DNA of 64,000 nt, from positions 1-64,000 of the forward strand of contig JBALVL010000013.1 of NCBI GenBank assembly GCA_036961355.1, written 5' to 3'. Origin of the DNA: Motiliproteus sp036961355 (GTDB taxonomy: Bacteria > Pseudomonadota > Gammaproteobacteria > Pseudomonadales > Balneatricaceae). The position numbers and the translations under genes were made by a program. Below the pieces are notes generated by a model. That model was not told the DNA's origin. It saw nothing but the letters and a program-made list of their open reading frames with translations, and made no database searches. Of the stretch, positions 40,401 to 50,476 are shown piece by piece (within the stretch, counting starts at the first letter, position 1; each line of letters starts with the position of its first letter).

Positions 40401-41263
40401 AGATTGAGGCGTTCAATCCTGCTGCCAGTCAGATTATGGGCGAAACCCTACTGCTGTTGCAGGAGCATGGGCCTAGTCACGAACGTGCACGCTTCTATCG
40501 TGAGAATGGCGAACAGCTACCGTTAGTCGAAGATCCGTCGATGCGAACGTTAGCCACGGGTGAACCCTGTCGAGGGGTGGTGCTGGGCTTGGATCGAGTC
40601 GACGGAGAACGGATCTGGCTCAGCGTCAACACCGAGCCGCTGTGTCAGCCGGGCCAGAGTAAACCCTATGCCGTGGTTATCTCATTTCAGGATATCAGTC
40701 GCAGTCGCAAAGCGGAGCAGGCGTTGCGGCGGTTGGCGACGACCGATGCGCTGACCGGTTTGCTCAATCGTCGGGCCAGTACGCTGGCGTTTGAGCAGGA
40801 GTTGCTGTTATGCAAGCGACTACCTGCGCATTCATCGGTGCTGTTGTTGATGGATATCGATTACTTTAAACGGGTAAATGACCGCTACGGGCATGCGGTG
40901 GGGGATCTGGCGTTGCAGCACCTCTCTTCGCTCGTTGAAGCGACCCGGCGGGAGATCGACATGGCGGGGCGCTGGGGTGGTGAGGAGTTCGTGTTAATGC
41001 TGCCGGGAACGGATCTTGATGGTGGGCGGGTGTATGCTGAGCGACTGCGCCAGCAATTGGCGCAGACACCCTTGGTGTTGCCAGAGGCTACGCTTAGTTT
41101 GACCGTTAGTGTGGGTGTGGCGATGCTTGCTGCTGAGGATCCCAGTTTCGATGCCTCGCTGGCGCGCGCTGATCGGGCGATGTATCAGGCCAAAAACAAC
41201 GGCCGAAATAGCGTCGTGATAGAGACCGAGTTGGCAACGACAAGCGACAGCGCTGAGATTTAG
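37484..41263 (+). CDS. MASE1-CHASE-PAS-GGDEF diguanylate cyclase
   Basis: The 1259-residue product is a multi-domain c-di-GMP synthase. An N-terminal MASE1-like membrane domain (about 1-205, with PVWPAAGVAMAAVLVYG) precedes a periplasmic CHASE-like domain (about 215-520), and a last transmembrane helix is at about 530-560. Then come about four PAS domains (near 585-700, 700-820, 830-945 and 950-1070), the second of PAS/PAC type. The C-terminal GGDEF domain (about 1075-1245) starts with TTDALTGLLNRR and has the active GGEEF motif (near 1165) and a RxxD inhibitory site five residues before it. No EAL domain is present. It sits next to rpoD as a sensor GGDEF gene does in Pseudomonas. Confidence 0.92.
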   Translation: MERALRTYSLIFFAYLLCAELAALLTFSSDIGAPVWPAAGVAMAAVLVYGNASVVPIFFAELIHLWLRGDSGLADTDMLLISSGVALQPWFGALLIRRSGGHPGSLSTLRQVLRFMVWGGLVAALIGSGIGTAVLWFSGLLEPHELFFNGLSWWSGDVAGIFLVAPVLMAWLSPALYPWRSQRWLVTCWMGTVYVLVVLLIGSGRYWERDRIDEQFQQQAQGLNQQLQLLLDEQVLLLHAARDFYRASGSLNPAQFRAFALPQLARTPAVRSLAWVPQVNWDQRAPFEQGMQQLGFAGYQITERDERGALQIAAQRSGYSAVACIEPMLINQNIIGYDLASNTEYSAVLGASLQAKRVAASGLRFDPLYGAGQAGVVLALPVFAAVNTMQAGAANDVTGTVSATVEGFMVSELRLQYALTQQLDELLSAGLFYRLSDVSSAIQGRWIGQQRVPADLDATVRDDAKTREAKLQDPLAHPVEKPPAAGLLQATPQDRVANRAALFQHQFTFEFGERNWVMEVSASSEYQQTNRHFSLWLMLLLGLLVSALAVISTSVMVGRDYRFQRRIDKQKQLLNERQQRLQLTQFTMDHISTSVFLVDRSARFVYVNESACALLGYQRDELMEMGVAEFRPGFEQARWDSSWRRLQHESHAEFKTSYQSARTGQFTAKVEANYFDFNSQSFCLVFIRDISSTEARDAELRQLSAAIEQSPISVVITDLTGTIEYVNSSFTRISGYRKDEVIGRLPNLLQSGHTTPDEYASMWRVLTSGGVWFGEFCNKRKDGSLYWESASITPVLDEHGVATHYLAVKEDITASRRARERLSRSEQMLNRAQSLAHIGSWELDFLTGQLNWSDETCRIFGLPEGHSLDYQGYLGFVHPDDQERLDQAWLAALDGDEYDIRHRIVVQGQVKTVQQRAEFEFDSYRRVQRGVGTFHDITLQVQTEVTLQQNERRYRSLFTALSEGVILRDSQGQIEAFNPAASQIMGETLLLLQEHGPSHERARFYRENGEQLPLVEDPSMRTLATGEPCRGVVLGLDRVDGERIWLSVNTEPLCQPGQSKPYAVVISFQDISRSRKAEQALRRLATTDALTGLLNRRASTLAFEQELLLCKRLPAHSSVLLLMDIDYFKRVNDRYGHAVGDLALQHLSSLVEATRREIDMAGRWGGEEFVLMLPGTDLDGGRVYAERLRQQLAQTPLVLPEATLSLTVSVGVAMLAAEDPSFDASLARADRAMYQAKNNGRNSVVIETELATTSDSAEI

Positions 41264-41343
41264 AGAATGACGACGGTTGCTGTGTAGCACCGACTCGGGT
41301 TGATTAGGCGGCTCGATAAACCGGCTCGATAACAGGATCTTTG

Positions 41344-42267
41344 ATGGCATACGATATAGAAAACCGTCTGGTGGTTGGATTGGCGTCCAGCGCTTTGTTC
41401 GACTTGGAACAATCCGATGCGGTGTTTCAGGAGAAGGGTGAGCGGGCTTATAGGGTCTACCAGCGTGACAACCAGCAACTGCCGCTCAAGCCAGGTGTGG
41501 CTTTTCCGTTTGTGCGGCGTTTATTAGCGCTTAATCAGCTCGATCCGGACAACCCCCCGGTGGAGGTGGTGCTGCTGTCGCATAACGATCCGGATACTGG
41601 CTTGCGGGTATTCAATTCGATTGAACACTATGGTTTGGAGATTTCGCGGGCGGTATTTTTGCAGGGGCGCTCGCCACATGAGTACATTCCGGCGTTTAAC
41701 ATCAGTCTGTTTTTGACTGCAAATGAAGACGATGTGCAGCAAGCAGTGGCGCAAGGGCTACCGGCCGGACTGGTGTTGAATTCGGGAGCCGGTGATGATG
41801 GAGAGGATGAGGAGTTACGGTTGGCGTTCGATTTTGATGGTGTGGTTGCCGATGACGAATCCGAAACGGTATTTCAGGATGGTGACCTGCAGCAGTTCAA
41901 AGACCACGAAGTAAAGCACGCTGCGGTACCGCATAATCCCGGCCCGCTAAAGGAGTTTTTAGCCAAGATCGCGCACATTCAGCAGCTTGAGCAGCAGCGC
42001 CATGAGCGGGAACCCGACTATCAGCCGAAATTACGACTGGCCATTGTCACCGCTCGCAACGCCCCGGCACACGCGAGAGTGATCAATACCATGCGTAGCT
42101 GGGATCTGATGGTCAACGATGCTTTCTTTCTTGGCGGCGTGGAGAAACGACGGGTGCTGGAGGTGTGGGCGCCACATATCTTCTTCGATGATCAGCGTGG
42201 TCATCTCGACTCTGCTGCTGCGGTGTCGCCGTCGGTGCATATCCCGTTCGGGATCGCCAACCGTTAG
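41344..42267 (+). CDS. 5'-nucleotidase (cN-I-like family)
   Basis: The 307-residue product belongs to the 5'-nucleotidase family that resembles eukaryotic cytosolic cN-I (HAD-type): the motif FDFDGVVADDESE (about 161-173) carries the catalytic Asp pair, VLLSHNDPDTGLRVFNSIEHYGL is a family block, and VTARNAPAHARVINTMRSW and HIFFDDQRGH complete the HAD motifs. It would remove phosphate from nucleoside monophosphates in the cytoplasm. ATG at 41344 is preferred over the TTG before it. It converges on rpoD across a palindromic terminator. Confidence 0.9.
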   Translation: MAYDIENRLVVGLASSALFDLEQSDAVFQEKGERAYRVYQRDNQQLPLKPGVAFPFVRRLLALNQLDPDNPPVEVVLLSHNDPDTGLRVFNSIEHYGLEISRAVFLQGRSPHEYIPAFNISLFLTANEDDVQQAVAQGLPAGLVLNSGAGDDGEDEELRLAFDFDGVVADDESETVFQDGDLQQFKDHEVKHAAVPHNPGPLKEFLAKIAHIQQLEQQRHEREPDYQPKLRLAIVTARNAPAHARVINTMRSWDLMVNDAFFLGGVEKRRVLEVWAPHIFFDDQRGHLDSAAAVSPSVHIPFGIANR

Positions 42268-42330
42268 GCTTTCAGGGTTTGCTACGTGATGGCGACCAAG
42301 CTAAGCCGCTAGAAAATAAGCAGCGACCAA

Positions 42331-42360
42331 AAAAAACCGGATCAGCTGATCCGGTTTTTT
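42331..42360. terminator. Bidirectional terminator between nucleotidase and rpoD
   Basis: A perfect palindrome spans 42331-42360: A run, ACCGGATCAG, CTGATCCGGT, T run. It has the A-tract/stem/T-tract form of a two-way intrinsic terminator and lies between the stop codons of two converging genes. Confidence 0.95.
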
Positions 42361-42394
42361 TGTAGCCGTTTGCGGCTGGTAACTACTGGCTTGC

Positions 42395-44185
<1,791 letters not shown>

Positions 44186-44298
44186 GGAGGCGTTTACCCG
44201 ATATCGAAGGTTTAAAAATTCAGCCGCATATTATACGGGTGGCGTGTTGCAAAAGCCACCTTCGTGTTGTTGCGTGCTAGGGCTTATTGGCAGGTTTG

Positions 44299-46317
44299 TT
44301 AATCCTGTCTGGCTTGTTTGCGTCGTATCTGCTTATCTTTTAGTAGCTGGTCTAATCGCTTGTGCTCGTCACTCGTTAGTTCTTCGCTGGTTTTGATTTT
44401 GGCTTTGAGTTTTTCCAGTTCGACCTTTCTTGTCTGCTGCAGCAGTTGGTGCAGGTAGTCGATAAATTCCTGCTCAAGCTGTTTGCCGTCTGTGATCAAT
44501 AGTTCTTTGCGACCGAGTTGTTGGAGCAGCGGGCCGTAACTACTGTCGCGCCATTTATAAGCGATGACCGCAGGTTGTATATTGGGGTCATTTCGCAGTT
44601 GTTCAATCAGTGCTTTAAGTAAACTGAGTTCGGGGCTTTGTAATGCGCCCAGTGCATCGGAGGTTTCCAGATCCACCTTGAGCGCCAATCGGGGCAAGTG
44701 TAGCAACAAGTGCAGTGCGCGGCTGCTGGCTGAGGTGCTGATCAGGTTGCCGAAAGTTTGGCTGGTTCGCGGCGATTTGTTGAAGTCTTTGTAGCGTTTG
44801 TTGCCGGAAAACTTTTTTGATTTGCTACTGCTGTTTTGATGGCCGGTATTTTGAAAACTGTCGCCCTGATGGCTGTTGTCGTAACTGGCTACCGCGTAGT
44901 TGTCGTCGCTGTGGTAGTCGGGGTAGCTCTCGTAACTGTTGTTATTGGGATTGTTGGTGTCACTGCTGCTGTCGTCGGTGTGACTCGATGGTGAGTAATT
45001 GTGTTTGTCGAGTTGTTGTTTTGGTGTGGCCGGTGCTGGTGTGTTGAAGTACTGACTGTCGAGTCCGCTGAGCTCGGACAGCTGCTGGCGCATCAGTTGT
45101 TTGAAAAGCTGTCCGGGAATCTTGTTGATCAATGGCATCGCTAGCGCACTCAGTCGCGCGATCCCTTCGCCGCTGCTCATGTCGATCCCTTCGGACAAAC
45201 TGTCAAACAGGAATTGTGAGAGTGGCAATGATTGGCTGATACGCTGGTTGAAGGCTTCGGTGCCTTCGCTGCGAACCATGCTGTCGGGGTCTTCGCCGTC
45301 GGGCAGAAACAGAAAGCGTGCCTGACGGCCGTCTTCCATCAGCGCAAGTGCGTTGTCGAGTGCGCGCAGTGCGGCTTTACGCCCCGCGTTGTCACCATCG
45401 AAACAGAACACCACCTCGGGCATCAACTTGTACAGCCGGCGCAGGTGGTGTTCGCTGGTGGCTGTGCCGAGGGTGGCGACGGCATTGCTGATGCCAAACT
45501 GAGCCAGTGCTACAACATCCATGTAGCCTTCAACGATGAGTACCCGTTGCAGCTCACGATTGGCCTGTCGTGCCTGATAGAGGCCATACAGCTCCTCGTG
45601 CTTTTTGAAGGTCAGTATTTCGGGTGAGTTGAGGTATTTGGGCTTCTCGTCGTTCAGCACCCGGCCTCCGAAGGCGATCACCCGGCCGCGCATGTCGACG
45701 ATAGGAAACATGATGCGGTCGCGGAAACGGTCGTAGCATTTTTTCTGTTCGGGTTTTTGGATCACCAAGCCGGCGTCGTCGAGCGCTTGTTGCTGCTCGT
45801 TGCCGATCTTTTTTAGCAAGTTGTCCCAGCCGGGTGGGGCGTAGCCGATACCAAAGCGCTTGGCGATGGTGCCGTCGAGCCCGCGCTGCTTGAGGTAATC
45901 GACCGCCTTGTTACGCTCGGGGTGGTTGCGTAGCTGCTCTTGGAAAAAATCATCGGCACGTTGCAGTAGATCGAAGCTGCGCTGGCGCTGCTTGTCTTGC
46001 TGAGTGTTCTCGTTGGCTTGTGCTGGTATTTCTAGCCCCTGACGTTTGGCCAGGGTCTCGACCGCTTCGGGAAACTCAAGCCGATCGTGTTCCATCACAA
46101 ACCCCAGGGCATTGCCGCCGGCGCCGCAGCCGAAGCAGTAGAAAAATTGCTTCTCCGGGTTGACGCTGAATGAGGGGGATTTCTCTTTGTGGAACGGGCA
46201 TAGGCCTGAATAGTTGCGCCCCGTGCGTTTGAGCTGTAATCGCTCTTCGACCACGTCGACGATATCGGTGCGATGAAGCAGGTCGTCGATGAAATCTTGT
46301 GGGATGCGTCCGGCCAT
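44299..46317 (-). CDS. dnaG: DNA primase DnaG
   Basis: The 672-residue product lays RNA primers for replication. The CHC2 zinc finger has C40, H43, C61 and C64. The TOPRIM core has VEGYMDVVALAQFG and FDGDNAGRKAA (about 260-310). A long low-complexity Ser/Asn/Asp/Tyr-rich linker (about 425-520) separates the core from the C-terminal DnaB-binding domain (about 530-672), making it longer than E. coli DnaG (581). It lies 113 bp before rpoD. Confidence 0.97.
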   Translation of the reverse strand: MAGRIPQDFIDDLLHRTDIVDVVEERLQLKRTGRNYSGLCPFHKEKSPSFSVNPEKQFFYCFGCGAGGNALGFVMEHDRLEFPEAVETLAKRQGLEIPAQANENTQQDKQRQRSFDLLQRADDFFQEQLRNHPERNKAVDYLKQRGLDGTIAKRFGIGYAPPGWDNLLKKIGNEQQQALDDAGLVIQKPEQKKCYDRFRDRIMFPIVDMRGRVIAFGGRVLNDEKPKYLNSPEILTFKKHEELYGLYQARQANRELQRVLIVEGYMDVVALAQFGISNAVATLGTATSEHHLRRLYKLMPEVVFCFDGDNAGRKAALRALDNALALMEDGRQARFLFLPDGEDPDSMVRSEGTEAFNQRISQSLPLSQFLFDSLSEGIDMSSGEGIARLSALAMPLINKIPGQLFKQLMRQQLSELSGLDSQYFNTPAPATPKQQLDKHNYSPSSHTDDSSSDTNNPNNNSYESYPDYHSDDNYAVASYDNSHQGDSFQNTGHQNSSSKSKKFSGNKRYKDFNKSPRTSQTFGNLISTSASSRALHLLLHLPRLALKVDLETSDALGALQSPELSLLKALIEQLRNDPNIQPAVIAYKWRDSSYGPLLQQLGRKELLITDGKQLEQEFIDYLHQLLQQTRKVELEKLKAKIKTSEELTSDEHKRLDQLLKDKQIRRKQARQD

Positions 46318-46608
46318 GAATTTCTCGTTACCGTTCAGAGGGGCTTTGCTCTGGCGGTGGTGCTGTTTGGGTCTGTCGGTGGTTCGGGTTTGGCAATGCG
46401 CTAACGTAGGTCATTGGGCCGGGGTGCGGCAACGGCAGAGATCGATCTACAGCTAGAAACCTTTTTCAAGGGTCGTGTTGCTTCACACGGCTTGATTATA
46501 AGGTGTGTTCAGGATACCAAGATTTGCAGCCGGGCGGCGTTAAATCGGTATCTATCGGGTCCGGTTTGTCGCTGCGGTCGTAGCGGAGGGTCTACCGGAT
46601 CTGACTGA

Positions 46609-47061
46609 TTAGCTAAATTTGGCTTTAATCAGCTTGCTGACGCCGGCCATGTCGGCGCGGCCTTGCATCTGGGGTTTTAGAATCCCCATCACCTGTCCCA
46701 TCTCTTTCATCGAGCTGGCACCTGTGCTGCTAATCGCTTGATCGATCAGCTGGTCTATCTCTTGGTCGGTTAGCTGGGTAGGAAGAAACTGTTTAATCAC
46801 CTCCAGTTCTTTCCTTTCTACCTCAGATAGATCATCACGACCGGCTGCATCGTACTGGGTGATCGAGTCACGGCGTTGTTTCTGCATTTTATCCAGAACA
46901 ACAAGAACCCGGGCATCGTCCAGTTCGATTCGCTCATCCACTTCAACGCGTTTGATCTCGGACAGAATGGTCCGCAGGACTAACAGGCGAGTTTTCTCTT
47001 TGGCTCGCATGGCATCTTTTTGAGCTTGCTTAAGCTCGGTCTTGATGGCGCTATCAGTCAT
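46609..47061 (-). CDS. yqeY: GatB/YqeY domain protein
   Basis: The 150-residue product has the YqeY fold: KTELKQAQKDAMRAKEKTRLLVLRTILSEIKRVEVDER at the start and a C-terminal helical GatB-like tail ending in LIKAKFS. The family resembles the tail of the amidotransferase subunit GatB; it may bind tRNA, but no activity is fixed. It sits between rpsU and dnaG, a common place in gammaproteobacteria of the Pseudomonas type. Confidence 0.93.
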   Translation of the reverse strand: MTDSAIKTELKQAQKDAMRAKEKTRLLVLRTILSEIKRVEVDERIELDDARVLVVLDKMQKQRRDSITQYDAAGRDDLSEVERKELEVIKQFLPTQLTDQEIDQLIDQAISSTGASSMKEMGQVMGILKPQMQGRADMAGVSKLIKAKFS

Positions 47062-47140
47062 GTCGGTATCTGGCGTTATCGATCTAATAAAATGTGTTGA
47101 AGCGTGTCGTAATTAAGGTCTTAGTGCTGTTGATCAGTGA

Positions 47141-47356
47141 TCAATACAGACGAACGCGACGGTTGTTCTCGCGTGAGACCTTCTTAGCGTGACGCTTTAC
47201 TGCAGCTGCTGCTTTACGTTTGCGAACAGCGGTAGGCTTCTCGTAGTGCTCGCGACGACGCACTTCAGCCAGAACACCCGCTTTTTCACACGAACGCTTA
47301 AAACGGCGCAGAGCAATATCAAACGGCTCGCTATCACGGACTTTTACATTTGGCAT
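47141..47356 (-). CDS. rpsU: 30S ribosomal protein S21
   Basis: The 71-residue basic protein is S21: MPNVKVRDSEPFDIALRRFK at the start and a Lys/Arg-rich tail (KRKAAAAVKRHAKKVSRENN). It helps mRNA pairing with 16S rRNA during initiation. It is the first gene of the macromolecular-synthesis cluster and diverges from tsaD. Confidence 0.98.
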   Translation of the reverse strand: MPNVKVRDSEPFDIALRRFKRSCEKAGVLAEVRRREHYEKPTAVRKRKAAAAVKRHAKKVSRENNRRVRLY

Positions 47357-47671
47357 TGTCTTACCTTAAGTTAACAACATTAACGTTATCTGCCCGAATT
47401 CCGAACGGTCGGAACACACCACAGATATACTTTCCCCGATAAAAATAGGGGCGCACATTTTAATCGTGTCGTTGTGCCGATGTAAACCCCTGTTTCGTCT
47501 TTCCTGATCGCCGCAAGCCGATGTTTTGTTGGTGGCCTAATGACCCGGCTGACGGTTGTTGTTTTGATCAGCAAAGATGGCAACCGGGTAGGGGGCTGGT
47601 ATGATGCAGCGCTACTGTATATTGACCGATATGTACTGACTGTTATCGGCTGTTGGCCTGCGAGAAAAAAC
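47357..47671. other. Divergent rpsU/tsaD intergenic region
   Basis: It must hold the promoters for rpsU (leftward) and tsaD (rightward). A TATGAT at about 47600 is a candidate -10 for tsaD, but no good -35 could be placed. An upstream extension of the tsaD frame here is not supported. Confidence 0.35.
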
Positions 47672-48721
47672 ATGCGTGTACTTGGTATCGAAACCTCCTG
47701 CGATGAAACCGGCGTTGCTCTGTACGATAGCGAACAAGGGCTGCTGGCCGATGCGCTCTATAGCCAAGTTGCGATGCATGCAGAATACGGCGGTGTGGTT
47801 CCGGAGCTGGCTTCTCGTGACCATATTTTGAAATTGGTACCGTTGATTCGTCAAGTGCTGGCCGAAGCCGGTTGCGACAAGGACTCGGTCGATGGCATCG
47901 CCTATACCGCCGGTCCCGGTTTGGTCGGTGCATTGATGACCGGTGCCTCGCTGGCCAGTGCCTTGGCGATGGCATGGGATAAACCGGTGCTCGGTGTGCA
48001 TCATATGGAGGGCCACCTGTTGGCCCCCATGCTTGAGGATACACCTCCCCAGTTCCCTTTTCTGGCGCTGCTGGTCTCGGGCGGCCATACCCAGTTGGTG
48101 CAGGTCGATGCGCTGGGCGAATACAGTCTGTTGGGAGAGTCTCTCGACGACGCCGCCGGTGAGGCGTTTGATAAGGCGGCCAAAATGCTGGGGCTCGCTT
48201 ATCCGGGAGGGCCGCTGATCGCCAAGCGTGCTGAGAAAGGTACCGCCGGGCGGTTTAAATTTCCGCGGCCAATGACCGATCGCCCCGGTCTGGATATGAG
48301 TTTTAGTGGACTGAAAACGTTTACTCTGAATACTACCGAAAAGCTGCGGCAACAACCGGGTGGGTTAACTGAGCAGGACATCAACGATGTTGCTTTGGCG
48401 TTTCAGCAGGCTGTCGTCGATACGTTGGCGATCAAGTGCCGCCGGGCGTTACAACAAAGCGGTATGAAAACGCTGGTGATCGCCGGTGGTGTTAGTGCCA
48501 ATCGGATGCTGCGCCAAAAGCTTGAAGCCGAAGCGGCCAAACTCGGTGCCAAACTGTTTTATGCCCGCCCCGAATTTTGCACCGATAACGGTGCCATGAT
48601 CGCCTACGCCGGTTGCCAGCGGTTATTGGCCGGTCAGCGAAGCGATCTTAAAATCAACGCCCGGCCGCGTTGGCCGATGGTGGAGCTTAGTAGTGTGACG
48701 GCTGAGAGGCGTGACGACTGA
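47672..48721 (+). CDS. tsaD: tRNA t6A37 threonylcarbamoyltransferase TsaD
   Basis: The 349-residue product transfers threonylcarbamoyl to A37 of tRNAs that read ANN codons, with TsaB and TsaE. It starts MRVLGIETSCDETGVALYD, has the metal site HHMEGH (H111, H115), the LVSGGHTQLV phosphate loop and the VAGGVSANRMLR-type ending. ATG at 47672 is preferred to the longer frame because it gives the standard N-terminus. Confidence 0.97.
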   Translation: MRVLGIETSCDETGVALYDSEQGLLADALYSQVAMHAEYGGVVPELASRDHILKLVPLIRQVLAEAGCDKDSVDGIAYTAGPGLVGALMTGASLASALAMAWDKPVLGVHHMEGHLLAPMLEDTPPQFPFLALLVSGGHTQLVQVDALGEYSLLGESLDDAAGEAFDKAAKMLGLAYPGGPLIAKRAEKGTAGRFKFPRPMTDRPGLDMSFSGLKTFTLNTTEKLRQQPGGLTEQDINDVALAFQQAVVDTLAIKCRRALQQSGMKTLVIAGGVSANRMLRQKLEAEAAKLGAKLFYARPEFCTDNGAMIAYAGCQRLLAGQRSDLKINARPRWPMVELSSVTAERRDD

Positions 48722-48801
48722 GCGGTTGCGATCGGGTGATAGCAGTAATATTGGGCATCAAATGCAGCGATTAATTGACCCGAAAAATAGACTGTCTGCT
48801 C

Positions 48802-49398
48802 TTATAACGAGGTTTCGGTACCCTGCAGTAACTGCCTGATATTACGGTGATGCCGACCGATTACTAACAAAGCCATTAGGCTCAAGACGGCCAAGTTAGC
48901 CGGACTGAGTAGGTAGCACAGCGGAACTGTGGTCAAAGCTGTGCAAATTGATGCCAGAGATGAGCGTCGGAACAGCTTGATTAGGAGCAGCCAGAGTACG
49001 ATTTGGTAAAGCGCAAGCAGCGGCTCCAGTGTGATACAGCTTCCAATAAATGTTGCTACGCCTTTACCGCCGCGAAAACGTGAATAAATCGGGAACAGAT
49101 GGCCTAGCATGGCAGCCAGTGCTGACAATGCTATCGTGTCAGGTGCAAATTGCAGTTGTTGGGCTAGAAAAACGGGAAGAGCACCTTTAAGAATATCGGC
49201 TAGCAGCGTAATGAAACCCGCTCGGTGTGAGCCGGTGCGCCATACGTTGGTCGCCCCCGGGTTCTGTGAGCCGGCGTTGCGAGGATCAGGCAGCTGTAGT
49301 AGTTGGCAGACCAACACGGCACTCGATACCGATCCCAGCAAGTATGCTGCGGTTAGCATCAGCAGATCGGAGGTGGCCAGTTCGACAGGTATCTGCAT
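48802..49398 (-). CDS. plsY: Glycerol-3-phosphate acyltransferase PlsY
   Basis: The 198-residue membrane protein uses acyl-phosphate to make lysophosphatidic acid. It shows AYLLGSVSSAVLVC, the GSQNPGATNV motif, and the conserved SRFRGGKGVATFIG loop, with about five transmembrane segments. ATG at 49398 gives the usual length. It converges with tsaD and diverges from folB. Confidence 0.95.
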   Translation of the reverse strand: MQIPVELATSDLLMLTAAYLLGSVSSAVLVCQLLQLPDPRNAGSQNPGATNVWRTGSHRAGFITLLADILKGALPVFLAQQLQFAPDTIALSALAAMLGHLFPIYSRFRGGKGVATFIGSCITLEPLLALYQIVLWLLLIKLFRRSSLASICTALTTVPLCYLLSPANLAVLSLMALLVIGRHHRNIRQLLQGTETSL

Positions 49399-49517
49399 GG
49401 TTGTGTTTAGGTAATTACCGGTGTGGATATTATTAGCGAATTCAGATTCTATTAGTAGCAGACCCACAGTGCGAGTTAAAGCTATCTTCGTCAGCCATTA
49501 GTGACAGGAACAGATCA

Positions 49518-49874
49518 ATGGATATTATTTACATCAAGGAACTTGAGGTCGAGACCGTTATCGGCATCTTCGACTGGGAACGCACCATCCGCCAACGTGT
49601 CAGTCTGGATCTGGAGATGGCTGCTGATATTCGTCAGGCTGCAGCCTGTGAAGATATCGATAAGACTGTTAGCTATAAAGATGTCAGCAAGCGGTTGATC
49701 AGTTTTATTGAGCAGAGCGAGTTTTTGCTGGTCGAAACGATGGCTGAACAGATTGCACAGATTGTGTTGGATGAATTCCCGGTTCCCTGGGTTCGGTTGC
49801 GATTGGGTAAACCGGGTGCTGTTCGTGGCGCTAAGGATGTGGGGGTGATTATCGAACGTGGAGAGCGGCCCTAA
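49518..49874 (+). CDS. folB: Dihydroneopterin aldolase FolB
   Basis: The 118-residue product converts dihydroneopterin to hydroxymethyl-dihydropterin in folate synthesis. IYIKELEVETVIGIFDWERTIRQ is the family N-terminus with the Glu; the LVETMAEQIAQ block and the RGAKDVGVIIER ending (with Lys) complete the active site. Its stop overlaps the folK ATG (TAATG). Confidence 0.95.
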   Translation: MDIIYIKELEVETVIGIFDWERTIRQRVSLDLEMAADIRQAAACEDIDKTVSYKDVSKRLISFIEQSEFLLVETMAEQIAQIVLDEFPVPWVRLRLGKPGAVRGAKDVGVIIERGERP

Positions 49875-50401
49875 TGGCGCAGGTTTTGTTAAGCATCGGC
49901 AGTAATATTGATCGCGAGTACTTTATTGGTCGCTGTCTGGACCAGTTGGCGCAGGCGTACGGTGCGATACAGATATCATCGATCTACGAGAGCGAGGCGG
50001 TGGGCTTTGACGGGGATCGCTTTTATAACTTAGTGGTCGGCTTGCAAACCGGGCAATCGCTGGAGCAGTTGTTCGGCTTTCTGCGGCAGACCGAGCTCGA
50101 TAACGACCGGTGCAGAAACGCGGTCAAGTTTAGTTCACGAACCCTGGATATCGATATTCTCAGTTATGACGATTATATCGGCCAGTTTCGGTTGCAAGAC
50201 GGCAGTGGTGGTGTGTTACCACGCGACGAGATCACCAAGAACGCGTTCGTGTTGCAGCCATTAGCCGAAATCGCTCCCGATCAATTGCATCCGCTACTGC
50301 AGGTGAGCTATCGGCAGCTGTGGCAAGACTACGATCAAGACTCTCAGTCGCTATGGCCGGTCTCTTTTATCTGGCAGGGACGGCAACTGTCGTCAATCTG
50401 A
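49874..50401 (+). CDS. folK: 2-amino-4-hydroxy-6-hydroxymethyldihydropteridine pyrophosphokinase FolK
   Basis: The 175-residue product is HPPK: LLSIGSNIDREYFIG at the start, SSIYESEAVGFDGDRFYNLVVGL, and the family block FSSRTLDIDILSYDD with the two metal-binding Asp. It takes the FolB product to the next step. It is slightly diverged: the usual loop RxxRWGPRTLDLD is here NAVKFSSRTLDID. Confidence 0.92.
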   Translation: MAQVLLSIGSNIDREYFIGRCLDQLAQAYGAIQISSIYESEAVGFDGDRFYNLVVGLQTGQSLEQLFGFLRQTELDNDRCRNAVKFSSRTLDIDILSYDDYIGQFRLQDGSGGVLPRDEITKNAFVLQPLAEIAPDQLHPLLQVSYRQLWQDYDQDSQSLWPVSFIWQGRQLSSI

Positions 50402-50476
50402 CTCTTGTCGTTTGGTTGTTTTATAGCGACGTACTCTACGTACCTAAAGTGCTGCGTAACTTAGTTCTAGAGTGAT

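Noticed and set aside
47612..48355. 247-codon reverse ORF inside tsaD
   Set aside because: Pure shadow of tsaD.
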